A stretch of DNA of 64,000 bases from Ceratodon purpureus. Its lineage: Eukaryota > Streptophyta > Bryopsida > Pseudoditrichales > Ditrichaceae. The notes under the pieces are model-generated. The model was not told where the DNA came from, made no database searches, and saw nothing but the letters and a program-made list of their open reading frames with translations. A program made the translations under genes and the position numbers. The stretch lies in NCBI GenBank assembly GCA_014871385.1, contig CM026426.1, positions 51,493,120 to 51,557,119 of the forward strand, in the 5' to 3' direction. The first letter of the stretch is position 1, and every line of letters begins with the position of its first letter. Positions 54,406-64,000 of the stretch are shown one piece after another.

Positions 54406-55797
54406 TCAATGGTTGAGTGGGGTGGCAGCGTTGCTGGCGCCCAAGAGACTGCTGACACGGGCTGTGGAGGCCCGGCCTGTGTGGTGATGCCTCCCCAAAG
54501 CTGTATGTGCAGCTGTGGAGGTTGGCGGAGCAATGGCGAAAGAGGATTGCTCTAACAAGTCGGCGGCGATGGCGTCGTCAGAGCGAACGGTTGTGGGCGC
54601 AATTACCTTGCAAAAGATGGGAAGCAAATCCCGCCAAGGGATAATGGCCCAACTTGAGGACATGGTACTTGCTGTGGCCGAAAACGGAGAGTCAGCCGGG
54701 GTGAAATGGCTCGGACGAGTCGGTGACAAGGCAGTCGGTGTTGACACCAAGGTTGGAGTTGATGTCGGGTCTTGTACAGGTTCAGCCGTGGAGGTGCAAG
54801 GGTGACCAGAGGATGATGGACCTGCAGTCGGCTGGACATTAGGGGGCGGAAGCTGGTCCTGTCCAGACGTGGTGGCGAAAGATTCTCCCGACATACTACA
54901 AAGACGAAGGACAGGATCAATAGGTCGTGTACGTGGGAGCTCCTGGTCTGAGGAGTAAGTCGGTTGACACTGAAGTTGGGGGCGAGACCGTAAGGGGTAC
55001 CTGCAACTTGGAGAGGCCGTCACCGGGGGAATAGTCATTGCAGGGGGTAGACGATTAACTAGTGTTGCGTCATCGGCAAAGTCGTGTTGGTGCACTCTCT
55101 TGCCATTCTTCATGAGCCGACGGCGATGTCGGCCGACATTAGAAGACCCTTCCTGAGAGTTGGCAGTTGGCTGCGTCTCGGTGGAGGGGATAGAAGCACT
55201 AACCGGACCAAGAAACCGGTCTCCGCTAGCTCGGTCGTGGGGCTGTGAGCCAACCAAGCGCTGAGGGGGTGGGTCGGTGGTTGGTGAGCCCTCGTGGCTG
55301 CCATCCATTGTATCTACAATGGAAGATACATGAGTAGGGCCAACGACTTCTTCATGGTCGGGGAACCAATACGACAACACCGCATCCATGACAGGGGCAC
55401 TCCAAAGTCGGCGCTTTCCTGGAGCCTCCAAATGGATGTAAAGAAGATGACGGCGGAGGTTGGCGAGTACGTAGTATGAACAATCAAACCTCTTGTTCCG
55501 CTCACCTGCCTCCTTAGCAGCGAAAATATGTTCCTGGAGGTTGTTGCTAACAAACAGCAAACTTTGTTTGAAGCCAATCACATCCCCTAGAGCGTGAGCC
55601 CGAGTCTCGTATGCAAGAGTAAGGGCAGATGTACGATTACCATCGTGAATGTGTTTGTCATCAGTTAGCCCATACTTCACGAACTTGGGATGGAAGCACG
55701 GGGTGTTTCGCTGTTCCACCAAGTCGGCACCAGACTCGAAGCCAAGAGCCTCTCGGATTACAAAAGCCGTGATCTCCATTGGTTTTCCCCTAACCAT
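54406..55797 (-). CDS. Element A accessory ORF with plant-mobile-type N-terminal domain
   Basis: A 463-codon open frame. The first ~150 residues form a folded domain starting MVRGKPMEITAFVIREALGF. The VRG-then-hydrophobic pattern recalls the putative plant transposon protein domain found in accessory ORFs of plant gypsy elements, by my recollection of that family. The rest is low-complexity, rich in Pro, Ser and Thr. The frame appears to continue upstream, across a stop, into 55951-56307. Function in the element is unknown. Confidence 0.55.
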   Translation of the reverse strand: MVRGKPMEITAFVIREALGFESGADLVEQRNTPCFHPKFVKYGLTDDKHIHDGNRTSALTLAYETRAHALGDVIGFKQSLLFVSNNLQEHIFAAKEAGERNKRFDCSYYVLANLRRHLLYIHLEAPGKRRLWSAPVMDAVLSYWFPDHEEVVGPTHVSSIVDTMDGSHEGSPTTDPPPQRLVGSQPHDRASGDRFLGPVSASIPSTETQPTANSQEGSSNVGRHRRRLMKNGKRVHQHDFADDATLVNRLPPAMTIPPVTASPSCRYPLRSRPQLQCQPTYSSDQELPRTRPIDPVLRLCSMSGESFATTSGQDQLPPPNVQPTAGPSSSGHPCTSTAEPVQDPTSTPTLVSTPTALSPTRPSHFTPADSPFSATASTMSSSWAIIPWRDLLPIFCKVIAPTTVRSDDAIAADLLEQSSFAIAPPTSTAAHTALGRHHHTGRASTARVSSLLGASNAATPLNH

Positions 55798-56988
55798 GGA
55801 GCAAATTGTATCCCCGCTGTCGGCGGAGGAGCGGCGGGTACCCCGAACTGGTTGAGAATACTCAAACCCTTCTATGAAATCTAGAATAAGCTCCTAGCGG
55901 GGCTCGGGCCAATGAAAGTGATAGAACACGTCTAGGTTGGTCAACCTGGCTCAAACATCATCCTGCATCCCTGTCCAGAAATCCGAATGGGTGTAGGGTT
56001 TGAAAATCACCTTCCAGCGACGGTGAGTAATGCGGGGTACAGAGACCTGTTTGGGAAGCCGACCGTCGACGGGGGTATGTTTCCGCTTGATACCTCGCCT
56101 CTGAGTAGAAGGGGTTGGCAATAGCTCGCGTGGTTGAGAAAGGGCGGCCTTAGGGAGAGCTGGAGCAGCATCAGCATGATCAAGTTGCGGCTCTGGGTTC
56201 ATAGTGACGAGAGGGGGTGTGGGCAGCTGGCTGCTAGGGCATGCCTCATCCATAGACTCCTGTCCAGTAATGGTTTGCAGCACTCCCCTTGAGAAATATT
56301 GCTCCAAGGTGCCGATCTTCCCTCGCCGGCGTCGATGATAGCGCTTAGCCGGTTGGCTGTGACGCCCAACGCTTTGTCCGTGAGCAAAAACAGGAGTTGG
56401 AATGACGACCTGTGCATAGTATGCAGGGAATTTGCCACGATCAGAATAACTTCTGGTGCTGTAGGGTTGCGGTGGATCGTCCTCAAGTGCCTGAAAGTTT
56501 GTTGGACAGAACTGTCCTGAGGATACAGGACCTTACAGTGGTTGCACAACTGATGCTGTAAGACTTGCTTGTGTAGAACCGGGGCCGCAAAGAAAATGAC
56601 AGAGAGAAGGGGACGAAGGTGCTGGGCAAGAAATGGACCGTGATGGAGGAAGACTCTCAAGAAGACTTGGCTCGACCTTAACCCAACAAGCTTGCTGAGG
56701 CGAAGGACTCGAGACAGGTGAACTAGCAGCAGACACTGTGAGCAAGGGTGACTGCCGACACCAAACTAAAAGACAGCAATGAGGAAGAATAGGGTGGGGG
56801 CAATCGAGACATCGCTGACGTGAACAGATGCTTGGAGGGTGATCACTGGAAGGAGCACCAATGTGGGAACAAGCCAGGCTGGCGAATGCTGCTGCAATAC
56901 TCAGGGCAGCTACTGAAGTCGTCGCCAATGTTACGGGAGGTGCGCAAGGTCCTGAATGCAAGGGAGCTGCGCCCGATGCTTTTAACAA
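55798..56988 (-). pseudogene. Element A accessory ORF, upstream parts
   Basis: Frames 55951-56307 (Pro-rich then WKVIFKPYTHSDFWTGMQ), 56199-56660 (Cys/His-containing, with QLCNHCKVLY and HLRTIH suggesting a zinc finger) and 56533-56988 (Ala/Ser/Pro-rich) overlap in different phases. They read as pieces of one or two proteins preceding the 54406-55797 domain. The CX2C, then HX4H spacing in the middle frame fits a BED- or C2H2-like finger, tentative. Confidence 0.4.
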
Positions 56989-57890
56989 CTAATCCGCAAA
57001 GATATGTCACCGACAGGGCGCTCCACGCTAGCTGTGTGACCGAGAACTACCCGACTGGGTATCGAACGAACAGGGCTGTGGGAAGAAACATTCGCTCAGC
57101 AACAAGGTGAGGAGGACGATAACTGCGGATGTGGTGAAGCAGAGCGCCAGCAAAACCGTAAGTCATCAATGATGTGGGCCGTGTCGGGAAGGTGGGGAAG
57201 AACTATTTCAGGAACTGTAGTCCTGGGTCGGACAAGAGCGGCAGTTCTCAAGGCGACTCCTGCTCTCAGCGTCTGTCTGCAAGGAAGAAAAAGGGGCCCG
57301 GATGAAGCTGCGACAAGAGGGAAGAAAAGAGGTTTCCGGGGTACGGGGGTTGGGGTTAGGGCTAACCCTAACCCTAAAGCTAACGAATCAGACTCAACCC
57401 TAGTACCAAGGGACGGACTGCGAGGGCTCGCTAGGGAGTGATGACACTCTAGTGTGGGGCGGATTACAAATAAGGTGCTGTTAGGGAGGATGGGGGTATT
57501 CTAGGGAGTAGGGTCAATAAAGCAGCACGCAACATCAAAAATTGGAGTGGAAAAAGTGGCTGAAGGAACAGGTAAAGACAGAGTGTTGGTGTGGGGAAGT
57601 TGCTCGCTGAAATCTTGAGGTCCTGGGGTTAAGTTAGTTGAGTGTGCCTTGGCCGGAGTGGAAGAGCCAGGAATGAAGGAATGAAGAAGGGAGCTACTAG
57701 TGATTGTCTGAGCTCTTAAATGTGCCGCTTACTCCGGTATCCCATCATGCCCGTCTTTAGGTGTGATCTTGGGTAACCCACGTGGCAGCTATTTAGGGCT
57801 GACAGTGACCAATTGGTCCGCAGAGTAAATACGGTATGGTTTTAGCTTATTAATGTTGACTATGATGGAGTCAAACTCAAAATGTGCCTC
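56989..57890. other. Element A spacer after integrase
   Basis: Mixed composition, with TTAGGGCTAACCCTAACCCT near 57357 (telomere-like but short and palindromic). Minus strand from 57780 to 57890 is related to the equivalent region of element B (61510-61660). No gene is supported. Confidence 0.4.
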
Positions 57891-57892
57891 TC

Positions 57893-58843
57893 TTACCAAC
57901 AATGCAGTGGGTAACCTGTACTGAACCCGGTATAGGCCAAACTAGTGGCACTTGAATTTTCCTGTATGCTCCTTCTTGCCTTTGGGATACCAAAGAATAT
58001 GATCACCCACCTCGAAGTTCTTCTGTCTGTAATGTTGTTGGCTCCACGAAGCTTTGTCCCATTGTCTGCTACCTGCCTCCTCCAGCGCAGCAAGCTTGTG
58101 GCTCTCTAATTGTTCCAAGTTGGGTGTGCGCGCCTGCAGCACTCTCGTAAGAGTATAATCGATGCTGCCGTCTATCTTGCGTGTAGGGACTGTATACCTT
58201 GTAGGCATCAATGGATGGAGTCCGTAGACTAACTGGAAAAGTGAATAACGAGTAGAAACCTTAAGAGCTGTCTTGTAAGACAATAGAGCTGTGGGCAAAT
58301 GTTCATCCCATTCAGCTCTGTTGTCACTAACTAGTTTGGTTAACAGCCAACCTAACACCTTGTTGGAGGACTCTGCCTGTCCGTTGCCTTAGAATAATAA
58401 GTAGTGGATGTTCAATGCTGAAGTAAAAAATGCTGCACCAAGTACTCAATAGCCTCATTGATAAAATGAGTTCCTTGATCACTGATGAAGGACAGCGGAT
58501 AGCCATAACGGGTCAGAATCTATTCATAAAGAAACTTGGCAGTCACAACTGCCATATTAGTGCGCAGGGCCTTCGCTTCTACCCATTTGGTGACATAGTC
58601 GGTTGCAACCAAAATGTACATGTTTCCCGTTCGGGCTGCTGCTGGCTTGATAGGGCCTACAAAGTCTAGACCCCACTTCGTGAAGGGTTCCGCAGGTAGG
58701 CTAGTGACCAACCGAGCCAGACCAATGTTAGCTAAGCCGCCGACCCGCTGGCACTTGTCACATGCTCTGCAGTACTCGGACACATCCTTGTGCATTGCTG
58801 GCCACCAGTACCCCGCATCTAAAATCTTCCTGGAGGTGATGTC
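57893..58843 (-). pseudogene. Integrase of element A
   Basis: The zinc-binding region and core start at 58795 ([20 protein letters not shown], then [11 protein letters not shown] with first Asp, then [10 protein letters not shown]). The middle (SFISDQGTHFINEAIEYL) lies in the gap between frames near 58470. The C-terminal part is at 57942-58358 (ALLSYKTALKVST, then FEVGDHILWYPKGKKEHTG). Stops occur near 58515 and 58390. Confidence 0.85.
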
Positions 58844-59944
58844 TTAGGAAAAATTCCCCCCTGTACAGCCTTCATGCATCTCCCTCATCATTGTCTCAGC
58901 CTGTACAGGGTCGAGAACTCGACGTAGCACCAGGTCTTGGCCCTTCTTGTATAGCAAAACTTGAATCAATGTATACGGCAATGCTCGCACTATTAGTCTC
59001 CACTTCTCATCCTTGGTCATCGTTGCAATTGGCTCACCCCTGCGTAGGTAGTCCATAACGTCCTGGAGCCATTTGGGCTTGACATAAAACAGTCCAGCGT
59101 CTGGAAGCTGGTCTGGAACTCCTGTAGGTGCCTCGCCATTTGGAAGTTGGCTGAGCTAGTCGGCTGCGCCATGCGTCCTGCCCGGCTTATACATCACTGT
59201 GAAATCGTACTCCTGGAAAAGCAGTAGCCAACGTGCAATTCGATCCAACACCTGGTGCTTGATAACCAAATAAACAAAGGCCGTCTGGTCAACATAAAAA
59301 ACCAGCTTGATTCCCAAAAGGTAATGGCGATATTTATTCAAAGAATACACCATTGCTAGGGCCTCCTTTTCTGTTGTGGTATAATTACTTTCAGCTGAGT
59401 TCAACAAACGAGAAGCATAAGAGATTGGCAGATCACTCTTTCCATTCTGATTCTGAGCCAGCATGGCTCCAAATGCGATGTCGGATGCATTGGTGTGAAC
59501 ATGAAACTCTAGGTCCCACCTCGGGGCAACCAGAATTGGAGCGTTGGTATACCTGTCGTTAATATCCACCCACGCAGCTTCGCACTTCTCCACCCACTTG
59601 AACTCCTCAGTCTTCCTCATCAACCTAGTGATGGACTCCATGATGTGAGCATAGAATTTGATGTAGATTCAGTTGAACTGCGCAAAACCATTAAAGATCT
59701 GGACGTCGGTTGCATGTTGGGGTCGAGGCATCTCCTGGATGACCTGAATCTTCTTAGGGTCTGGCATCTTCCCTGCCTTAGAAACTACATGCCCCAGAAT
59801 GATGCCAGAAGCAACCGGAAAAGCACATTTTACTAGGTTCAAGCTGATGCCATACTCCCGGCACCATTCAAAACACAGTCCGAATTTGAGCACGTGGTTG
59901 GCTGTCTCACTGTAGACGGTAAAGTCGTCCAAGAACAGCTTCAT
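58844..59944 (-). pseudogene. RT end, RNase H and linker of element A
   Basis: 59669-59944 starts at MKLFLDDFTVYS, the catalytic box, and continues GIILGHVVSKAGKM. RNase H is at 59156-59641 (FHVHTNASDIAFGAMLAQ with Asn for the catalytic Asp, then YTTTEKEALAMVYSL). The linker at 58844-59056 ends MREMHEGCTGGNFS then stop, a stop shared with element B. One further stop lies near 59643. Confidence 0.85.
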
Positions 59945-59952
59945 GAAGTGCC

Positions 59953-60408
59953 TCGTAAAGGGAGGATTTAACCACTAAACCCTAGCCTTCACAATCCCAT
60001 CAAAACCCAACAAAACCCAACTAAACTAAGTGCTCCAAACCCTCATAGAATGCTGGAAATGTACAATACAAGTGCAAAAAGAGGTCCAAACTGCATAAAA
60101 TGGATCAAAACAGCCCCAAAACATGGTACAGCAGCTCCTAACAGCTCTTAGACCTCTCTGACTCTACCTGCTCTAGTGTAGAATGATCTCCCAAAACCCT
60201 AAACCTGCCTCTTAAACCCCCTGAAAACGGACAGAATCATCCAGTCGGCTTTGACAGAGTTCATCCAGTCGGCTCCGACAGAGTTCATCCAGTCGGCTCT
60301 GACAGAGTTCATCCAATTGACTGGATGACTATTGGGGACAGGGATGAAAAACTGTAAAACAGCTAGTGGAGACTAAGGAAGGAGAGATTAAGAAATCTCC
60401 GGTTAACA
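59953..60408 (-). repeat. Solo LTR inserted in element A RT
   Basis: 456 bp related to the LTR at 53409-53898, starting TGTTAACCGG on the minus strand and ending ACGA. It is flanked by GTGCC at 59948-59952 and 60409-60413 (plus strand), a perfect 5-bp duplication. It splits RT between EYLGH and FMKLFLDDF. A 24-bp sub-repeat (GTCGGCTCTGACAGAGTTC type) is at ~60238-60330. The canonical CA end is mutated to GA. Confidence 0.9.
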
Positions 60409-60413
60409 GTGCC

Positions 60414-60996
60414 CCAAGTACTCCTTGAACGCCTTGTTCACAGCCCTCTGGTAAGTCGGCGGTGCATTCGTCAAGCCAAAAGGCATGACTACCCAAAGGA
60501 AAGCACCCCATTCCGTGATGAAGGCTGTCTTGTCTCTGTCCTCTGGGGCAATGGAAATTTGGTAGTAGCCCGACCTACCATCGAGGAAGGTATACATTTC
60601 GTAACCAGCTACAGCATCTAGTACCTCTTCAGTAAATGGTAAGGGGTAAGGGTCCTTCCTTGTAGCAGCATTTAATTTGCGATAATCAATGCAAATGCGT
60701 AATTGACCATTTTTTTTAGAAACAACAACAATGGGTGAGAGCCAAGTCGCCTCCTCGACTGGTACAATGAACCCTGCCGCCAAGAGCAAGAGCGGCGTAG
60801 ACTTTGCAATAAGGTGCGTTGTGGGGTTGCAGGAGTCTGGCAAATAACCCTCCTTGATGGCAAGCGGAGAAGCAGTCGGAGCCAAGCCACGCCTCCTTGG
60901 GGAGGCGTCAACACAAAAACGGCTCGCGATCAAGGTTTGCATCTGAAGATGATGGGCGGAGACTCTGGCGGGTGCACACACTCTCGGTGACGACAT
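60414..60996 (-). pseudogene. RT N-terminal half of element A
   Basis: Contains LLAAGFIVPVEEATWLSPI, VVVSKKNGQLRICIDYRKLN, YTFLDGRSGYYQISIAPED and MPFGLTNAPPTYQRAVNKAF, standard gypsy RT motifs. The sequence before LLAAGF is unrelated Pro/Arg-rich material, so the usual start of RT has been lost. The reading is otherwise intact up to the solo LTR. Confidence 0.85.
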
Positions 60997-61530
60997 ATCT
61001 TAGGGTCGTCGCTTGGGTGAAGAGAAAGGAGAACTGAAGGTGGTCTGAGGGGTTTTTTGCCCTAACGCCTTAGGCTCTCGACCAAATCCTAATCTAGCAG
61101 TCTTAGTAAGTGTCGTGATGGTGGGCTGGTGTCCAAGGCTATGAGGATCACACTGAGGCTGAAGCCGAGGGCGCGACATTGGTGGTAGCAAAGAGGAGCG
61201 CCTTGGTGGTAAGCTCGGCAGCTTAGTGCTTAGTGGGATAGTGTCAACCACTAGGCAGCCTATCGTGAGGATGTCGGCCTGCATTGAAGGGCTAGCCATG
61301 TCGTAAATGTCCGCGGTGGTAGTTGATGCAGATGAGCAATGAGAAGGTGATACTGGCTACAGGGCGCCTCTCGACTCTGTTGTACGCTGAAGTGTAACGG
61401 CGGGTAATGATTGTGAAAATACGGCAGCGGAAGGAGGGTTCAAGTGTACAGCAATGTGGGCATTGGTACTTGTCTGGACTAAAAGGGGCACCGTACTGGG
61501 CGTGGTCATATTACGTGGCAGCTGCTTGGC
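60997..61530 (-). other. Pro-rich region between elements A and B
   Basis: Frame 61000-61299 (99 codons) is Pro/Ser/Leu-rich with no recognisable domain. It could be a remnant of the accessory ORF of element B or of element A gag. Confidence that it is a gene is low. Confidence 0.3.
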
Positions 61531-62572
61531 CAACGATCACAAGCTGGTCTTTAGAGTAAAACCTGTAGGGCTTGAGTTTGTTGATGTTAATGATAATCAG
61601 ATTGGGCTCAAAATAGGTTTCAATGACTAGTAAGGTTGTATTGTTGGGCAGTCGGTACTGAACACGGTACTATCCAAACCAACGGCACATGAACTTTCAA
61701 GCATGCTCCTTATCACCCTTAAGATACTAGAGAACATGGTCTCCCACCTGAAAATCTTTCTGTCGATAATGTTGTTGACTCCACAGTGACCGACTCCACT
61801 ACTAACTTCCCGAATGTTCCTGTGCCACTAGTCGATGGCTGTCAAGTTGCTCCAAGTCAGCGGTGCGGGCCTGTGAGACCTCAGTTGGAATATAGTTGTT
61901 GCCGTCGTTTGTCCAACGGGTAGGTACAGTGTGCTCCGTGGGCATGACAAGATGTAATCCATAAACCAACTGAAAAGGAGTGTACTCGGTAGTAACCTTG
62001 AATGCTATCCTATAGAACAATAGAGCTATGGGCAGATGCTCATCCCTGTCGGCTTTGTTGTGGCTTAGGTTCACGGCCAACCTAAAACCTTATTGGTCGA
62101 CTTTGCCTATCCGTTCCCTTGGGTATAGTATCTAGTGGATGTCTGATGCTGCAGAAGGAAGTCCTGTACCAAATATTCGATCGCCTCGTTGATAAAATGA
62201 GTCCCTTGATCACTAACGAGGGTCAAAGGACAGCCATAACGTGTCAAAATCTGTTCGTACACGAACTTGTCGGTCACAGCCCCGTATTAGTGCGCAGAGC
62301 CTTAGCCTCCAGCCACTTTGTCGCATAGTCGGTGGCGTCTAAAATAAACCTGTTCCCAGTTTAATTTGTTGTCGGGTTGATAGGGCCGACAAAGTCCAGG
62401 CCCCACTTTATAAACGGCTTTGCAGGTAGGATGGTGACTAACTAGGCCAGATTTGTGTTGGCTAACACGCCGACCGCTGGCACTTGTCGCAAGCTCTACA
62501 ATACTCGGAGACGTCCTTGTGCAAGGTCGGCCACCAGTAACCAGCATCGAGAATCTTCCAGGATGTAATGTC
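61531..62572 (-). pseudogene. Integrase of element B
   Basis: Homologous along its length to 57893-58843. The C-terminal half at 61802-62080 (ALLFYRIAFKVTTEYTPFQL, then YGLHLVMPTEHTVPT) is open. The core between 62100 and 62560 carries several stops and frameshifts ([16 protein letters not shown] is readable). The reading stops at the same position as in element A between linker and zinc domain. Confidence 0.8.
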
Positions 62573-63569
62573 TTAGGAGAAATGATTGCCAACACAGCCG
62601 TCATGCATCTCCCGCATCATTGTGTCGGCTTCTATAGGGTCTAAAAATCTCCGCAGGACCAAGTCCTGGCCCTTCTTGTACAACAAGCCCTCAACCAGCA
62701 TATACAAAAGGGCTCGCAGCAGCAACTTCCGCTTCTCATCCTTGGTCATAGTCGCAGTTGGTTCTCCAGTGCGCAGGTAGTCGATGACGTCTTGTAACCA
62801 CTCCGGCTTGATATAAAATAGTCTCGCGTCGAGATGTTGATTTGGAACGCTTGTGGATGGCTCGCCAGTCGGAAGTCGGCTGAGTAAGTCGGCTGCGCCA
62901 TGCCTCATGCCCGTCTTGTACACCACAGTGAAATCGTACTCCCGAATAAACAACAACCAACGTGCAATACGCTCCGACACTTGGGGCTTGTTAACCAAAT
63001 AAACCAGGGCCATGTGATCCACATAAAAGACCAGCTTGTTGCCCAACAAATAATGACTGTATTTAGTCAAAGCATACACCATAGCCAATGCTTCTTTCTC
63101 TGTGGTAGTATAATTCCTTTCTGCACAATTGAGCAAACAGGATGCATAGAAGATCGGCTGGTCACACTTCCCTGTCTGGTTTTGAGCACGCATGGCTCCA
63201 ACAGCAATGTCGGACGCGTCGGTATGAACATGGAATTCCTGATCCCACCTGGGGGCGACCAAAATTGATGCATTGGTGTACCGGTCTTTGTTCTCCACCC
63301 ATACACCACATTTGTCGGTCCAGTCGAATTCCTCAGTCTTCCGCATCAGTTGGGTGATAGGCTTCATGATGTGAACATATGACTTGATGTAGATCCAGTT
63401 GAACTGTGCAAACCTATTAAAAACGTGTACATCGGCTGCGCGTCGGATGCGTGGCATCTCCTGAATGACCGAAATCTTCTTCGGATCAAGCATCTTCCCT
63501 GCCTTGGAAACAACGTGTCCGAGGATGATGCCCAAGGCGACCAAAAATGCGCACTTCTCCAGGGTTGTC
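62573..63569 (-). pseudogene. RT end, RNase H and linker of element B
   Basis: An open frame from ~63560 (LEKCAFLVALGIILGHVVSK) through RNase H (FHVHTDASDIAVGAM, with intact catalytic Asp, then TTTEKEALAMVYAL, then FYVDHMALVYLV) and linker (TGMRHGAADLLSRL) to MREMHDGCVGNHFS then stop. The RT catalytic box and everything before it are missing. The upstream sequence (63570-63643) is unrelated and contains CGGAC words. Confidence 0.85.
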
Positions 63570-64000
63570 ATAACGGACGGCCATGGGCAAAATTTCCGGA
63601 CACGAACGGACGGACCGGTCCGTCTTGGGAGAAAATCGGACATTGAGGGGAGAAGGAAAATTACTAGGTTATATTTTTATTTTTTACAACTTACCAAAAG
63701 GTAAAACGTATTGATGACATGGACAACCAACAGTGACGGGGAATTCCACATACGCAAAAGGGGGCGCGAGCGGGTACAGGGGGTGTGCAAGCGGGTATAG
63801 TGGGGCCCGAGCAGGTTTAGGGGGGGCGCAAGCGGATTCAAGGGGGGCGCGAGCGGGTTCAAGGGTGCAGCTCACTTATGTAGATATAGCAAATAAAAAA
63901 CTTTGCCAATTTTGCGAGTTTCTCAATTTTGCCACTGTACGCAATGTCTGTGGAGAGTGTTCCTCTAGAAGAAAGTCAACAGCTTCATTTCTGAGAAGAT
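63570..64000. repeat. Spacer with CGGAC words and a GC-rich minisatellite
   Basis: Positions 63590-63645 contain several CGGAC and a GACCGGTCC palindrome. At ~63755-63870 about five units of ~21 bp (GGGGGCGCGAGCGGGTACAG type) are repeated with variation. The minus-strand Pro/Leu-rich frames through it are products of the repeat. No gene is seen to the window end. Confidence 0.7.

Larger units (their letters stand above)
53409..61000 (-). mobile_element. Ty3/gypsy element A with extra ORFs after integrase
   Basis: On the minus strand it has RT (interrupted by a solo LTR), RNase H, integrase, then 3.5 kb with additional frames, a polypurine tract and a 3' LTR at 53409-53898. The 5' LTR is not seen, and RT lacks its normal lead (the sequence before LLAAGFIVPVEE is unrelated), so the 5' end is truncated or replaced near 60.8 kb. 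Confidence 0.8.

Noticed and set aside
57350-57385. Internal telomere repeat
   Set aside because: Only about two to three TTAGGG/CCCTAA-like units in palindromic arrangement, too short to call a telomere remnant.
56299-57441. Plus-strand frames at 56299-56520, 56820-57110 and 57169-57441
   Set aside because: They lie opposite or next to element A sequence, show no domains, and have no splice or promoter support.
63677-63875. Pro/Leu-rich frames near the window end
   Set aside because: They are translations of the ~21-bp GC-rich minisatellite, open in more than one frame.
1-64000. tRNA, rRNA and snRNA genes
   Set aside because: Scanning by eye for GTTCGA-type T-loops with cloverleaf context and for conserved rRNA words gave nothing convincing. 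A covariance search would be needed to exclude them.

Overview
This window is nuclear DNA from a eukaryote of the green plant lineage, rich in repeats and poor in genes. The evidence is GT-AG introns, TATA-type promoters, a Ty1/copia element primed by initiator-Met tRNA, a chromodomain-bearing Ty3/gypsy element, other Ty3/gypsy elements with extra ORFs after integrase, MITE-like elements and solo LTRs. No bacterial operons, rRNA genes or CRISPR arrays were seen. The species cannot be fixed from the sequence; a streptophyte (charophyte alga, bryophyte or similar) is my best guess, by inference only.

Region 1 (1-15 kb) is the most unusual part. After a duplicated repeat and a MITE-like element, it carries four consecutive plus-strand genes. 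They encode a small basic protein (2456-3070), a ~1,106-residue coiled-coil/RING-H2 protein broken by one frameshift (4818-8137), an atypical protein kinase (8956-10890) and a two-exon coiled-coil/zinc-finger protein (12130-13607). They alternate with GC-rich tracts built on the pentamer CGGAC/GTCCG. That word changes strand preference near 8.1 kb. No transposase, polymerase or integrase was found there. The set may be cargo of an undescribed element or a lineage-specific host cluster.

Region 2 (15-24 kb) holds pyrimidine-rich DNA, short palindromic CATGGC clusters and a decayed minus-strand Ty1/copia element. That element has lost the RT core and its 3' end. Region 3 (24-29 kb) contains a candidate minus-strand multi-exon gene for a membrane protein, with several phase-compatible exons and good splice sites. 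Its family is not recognised.

Region 4 (31.1-44.4 kb) is a chromovirus with two 224-bp LTRs and a perfect ACTAG target duplication. Its RT is deleted and about 7.4 kb of foreign DNA sits inside it, including a decayed retroelement-type ORF. Region 5 (44.9-51.4 kb) is a minus-strand Ty3/gypsy element with short LTRs and an additional coiled-coil ORF. Region 6 (51.5-53.4 kb) holds an 861-bp copy of the MITE-like element. Region 7 (53.4-63.6 kb) holds two minus-strand copies of one Ty3/gypsy family. One is interrupted by a solo LTR with a 5-bp duplication, and both share the same stop codon in integrase. The last 400 bases are spacer with a GC-rich minisatellite.
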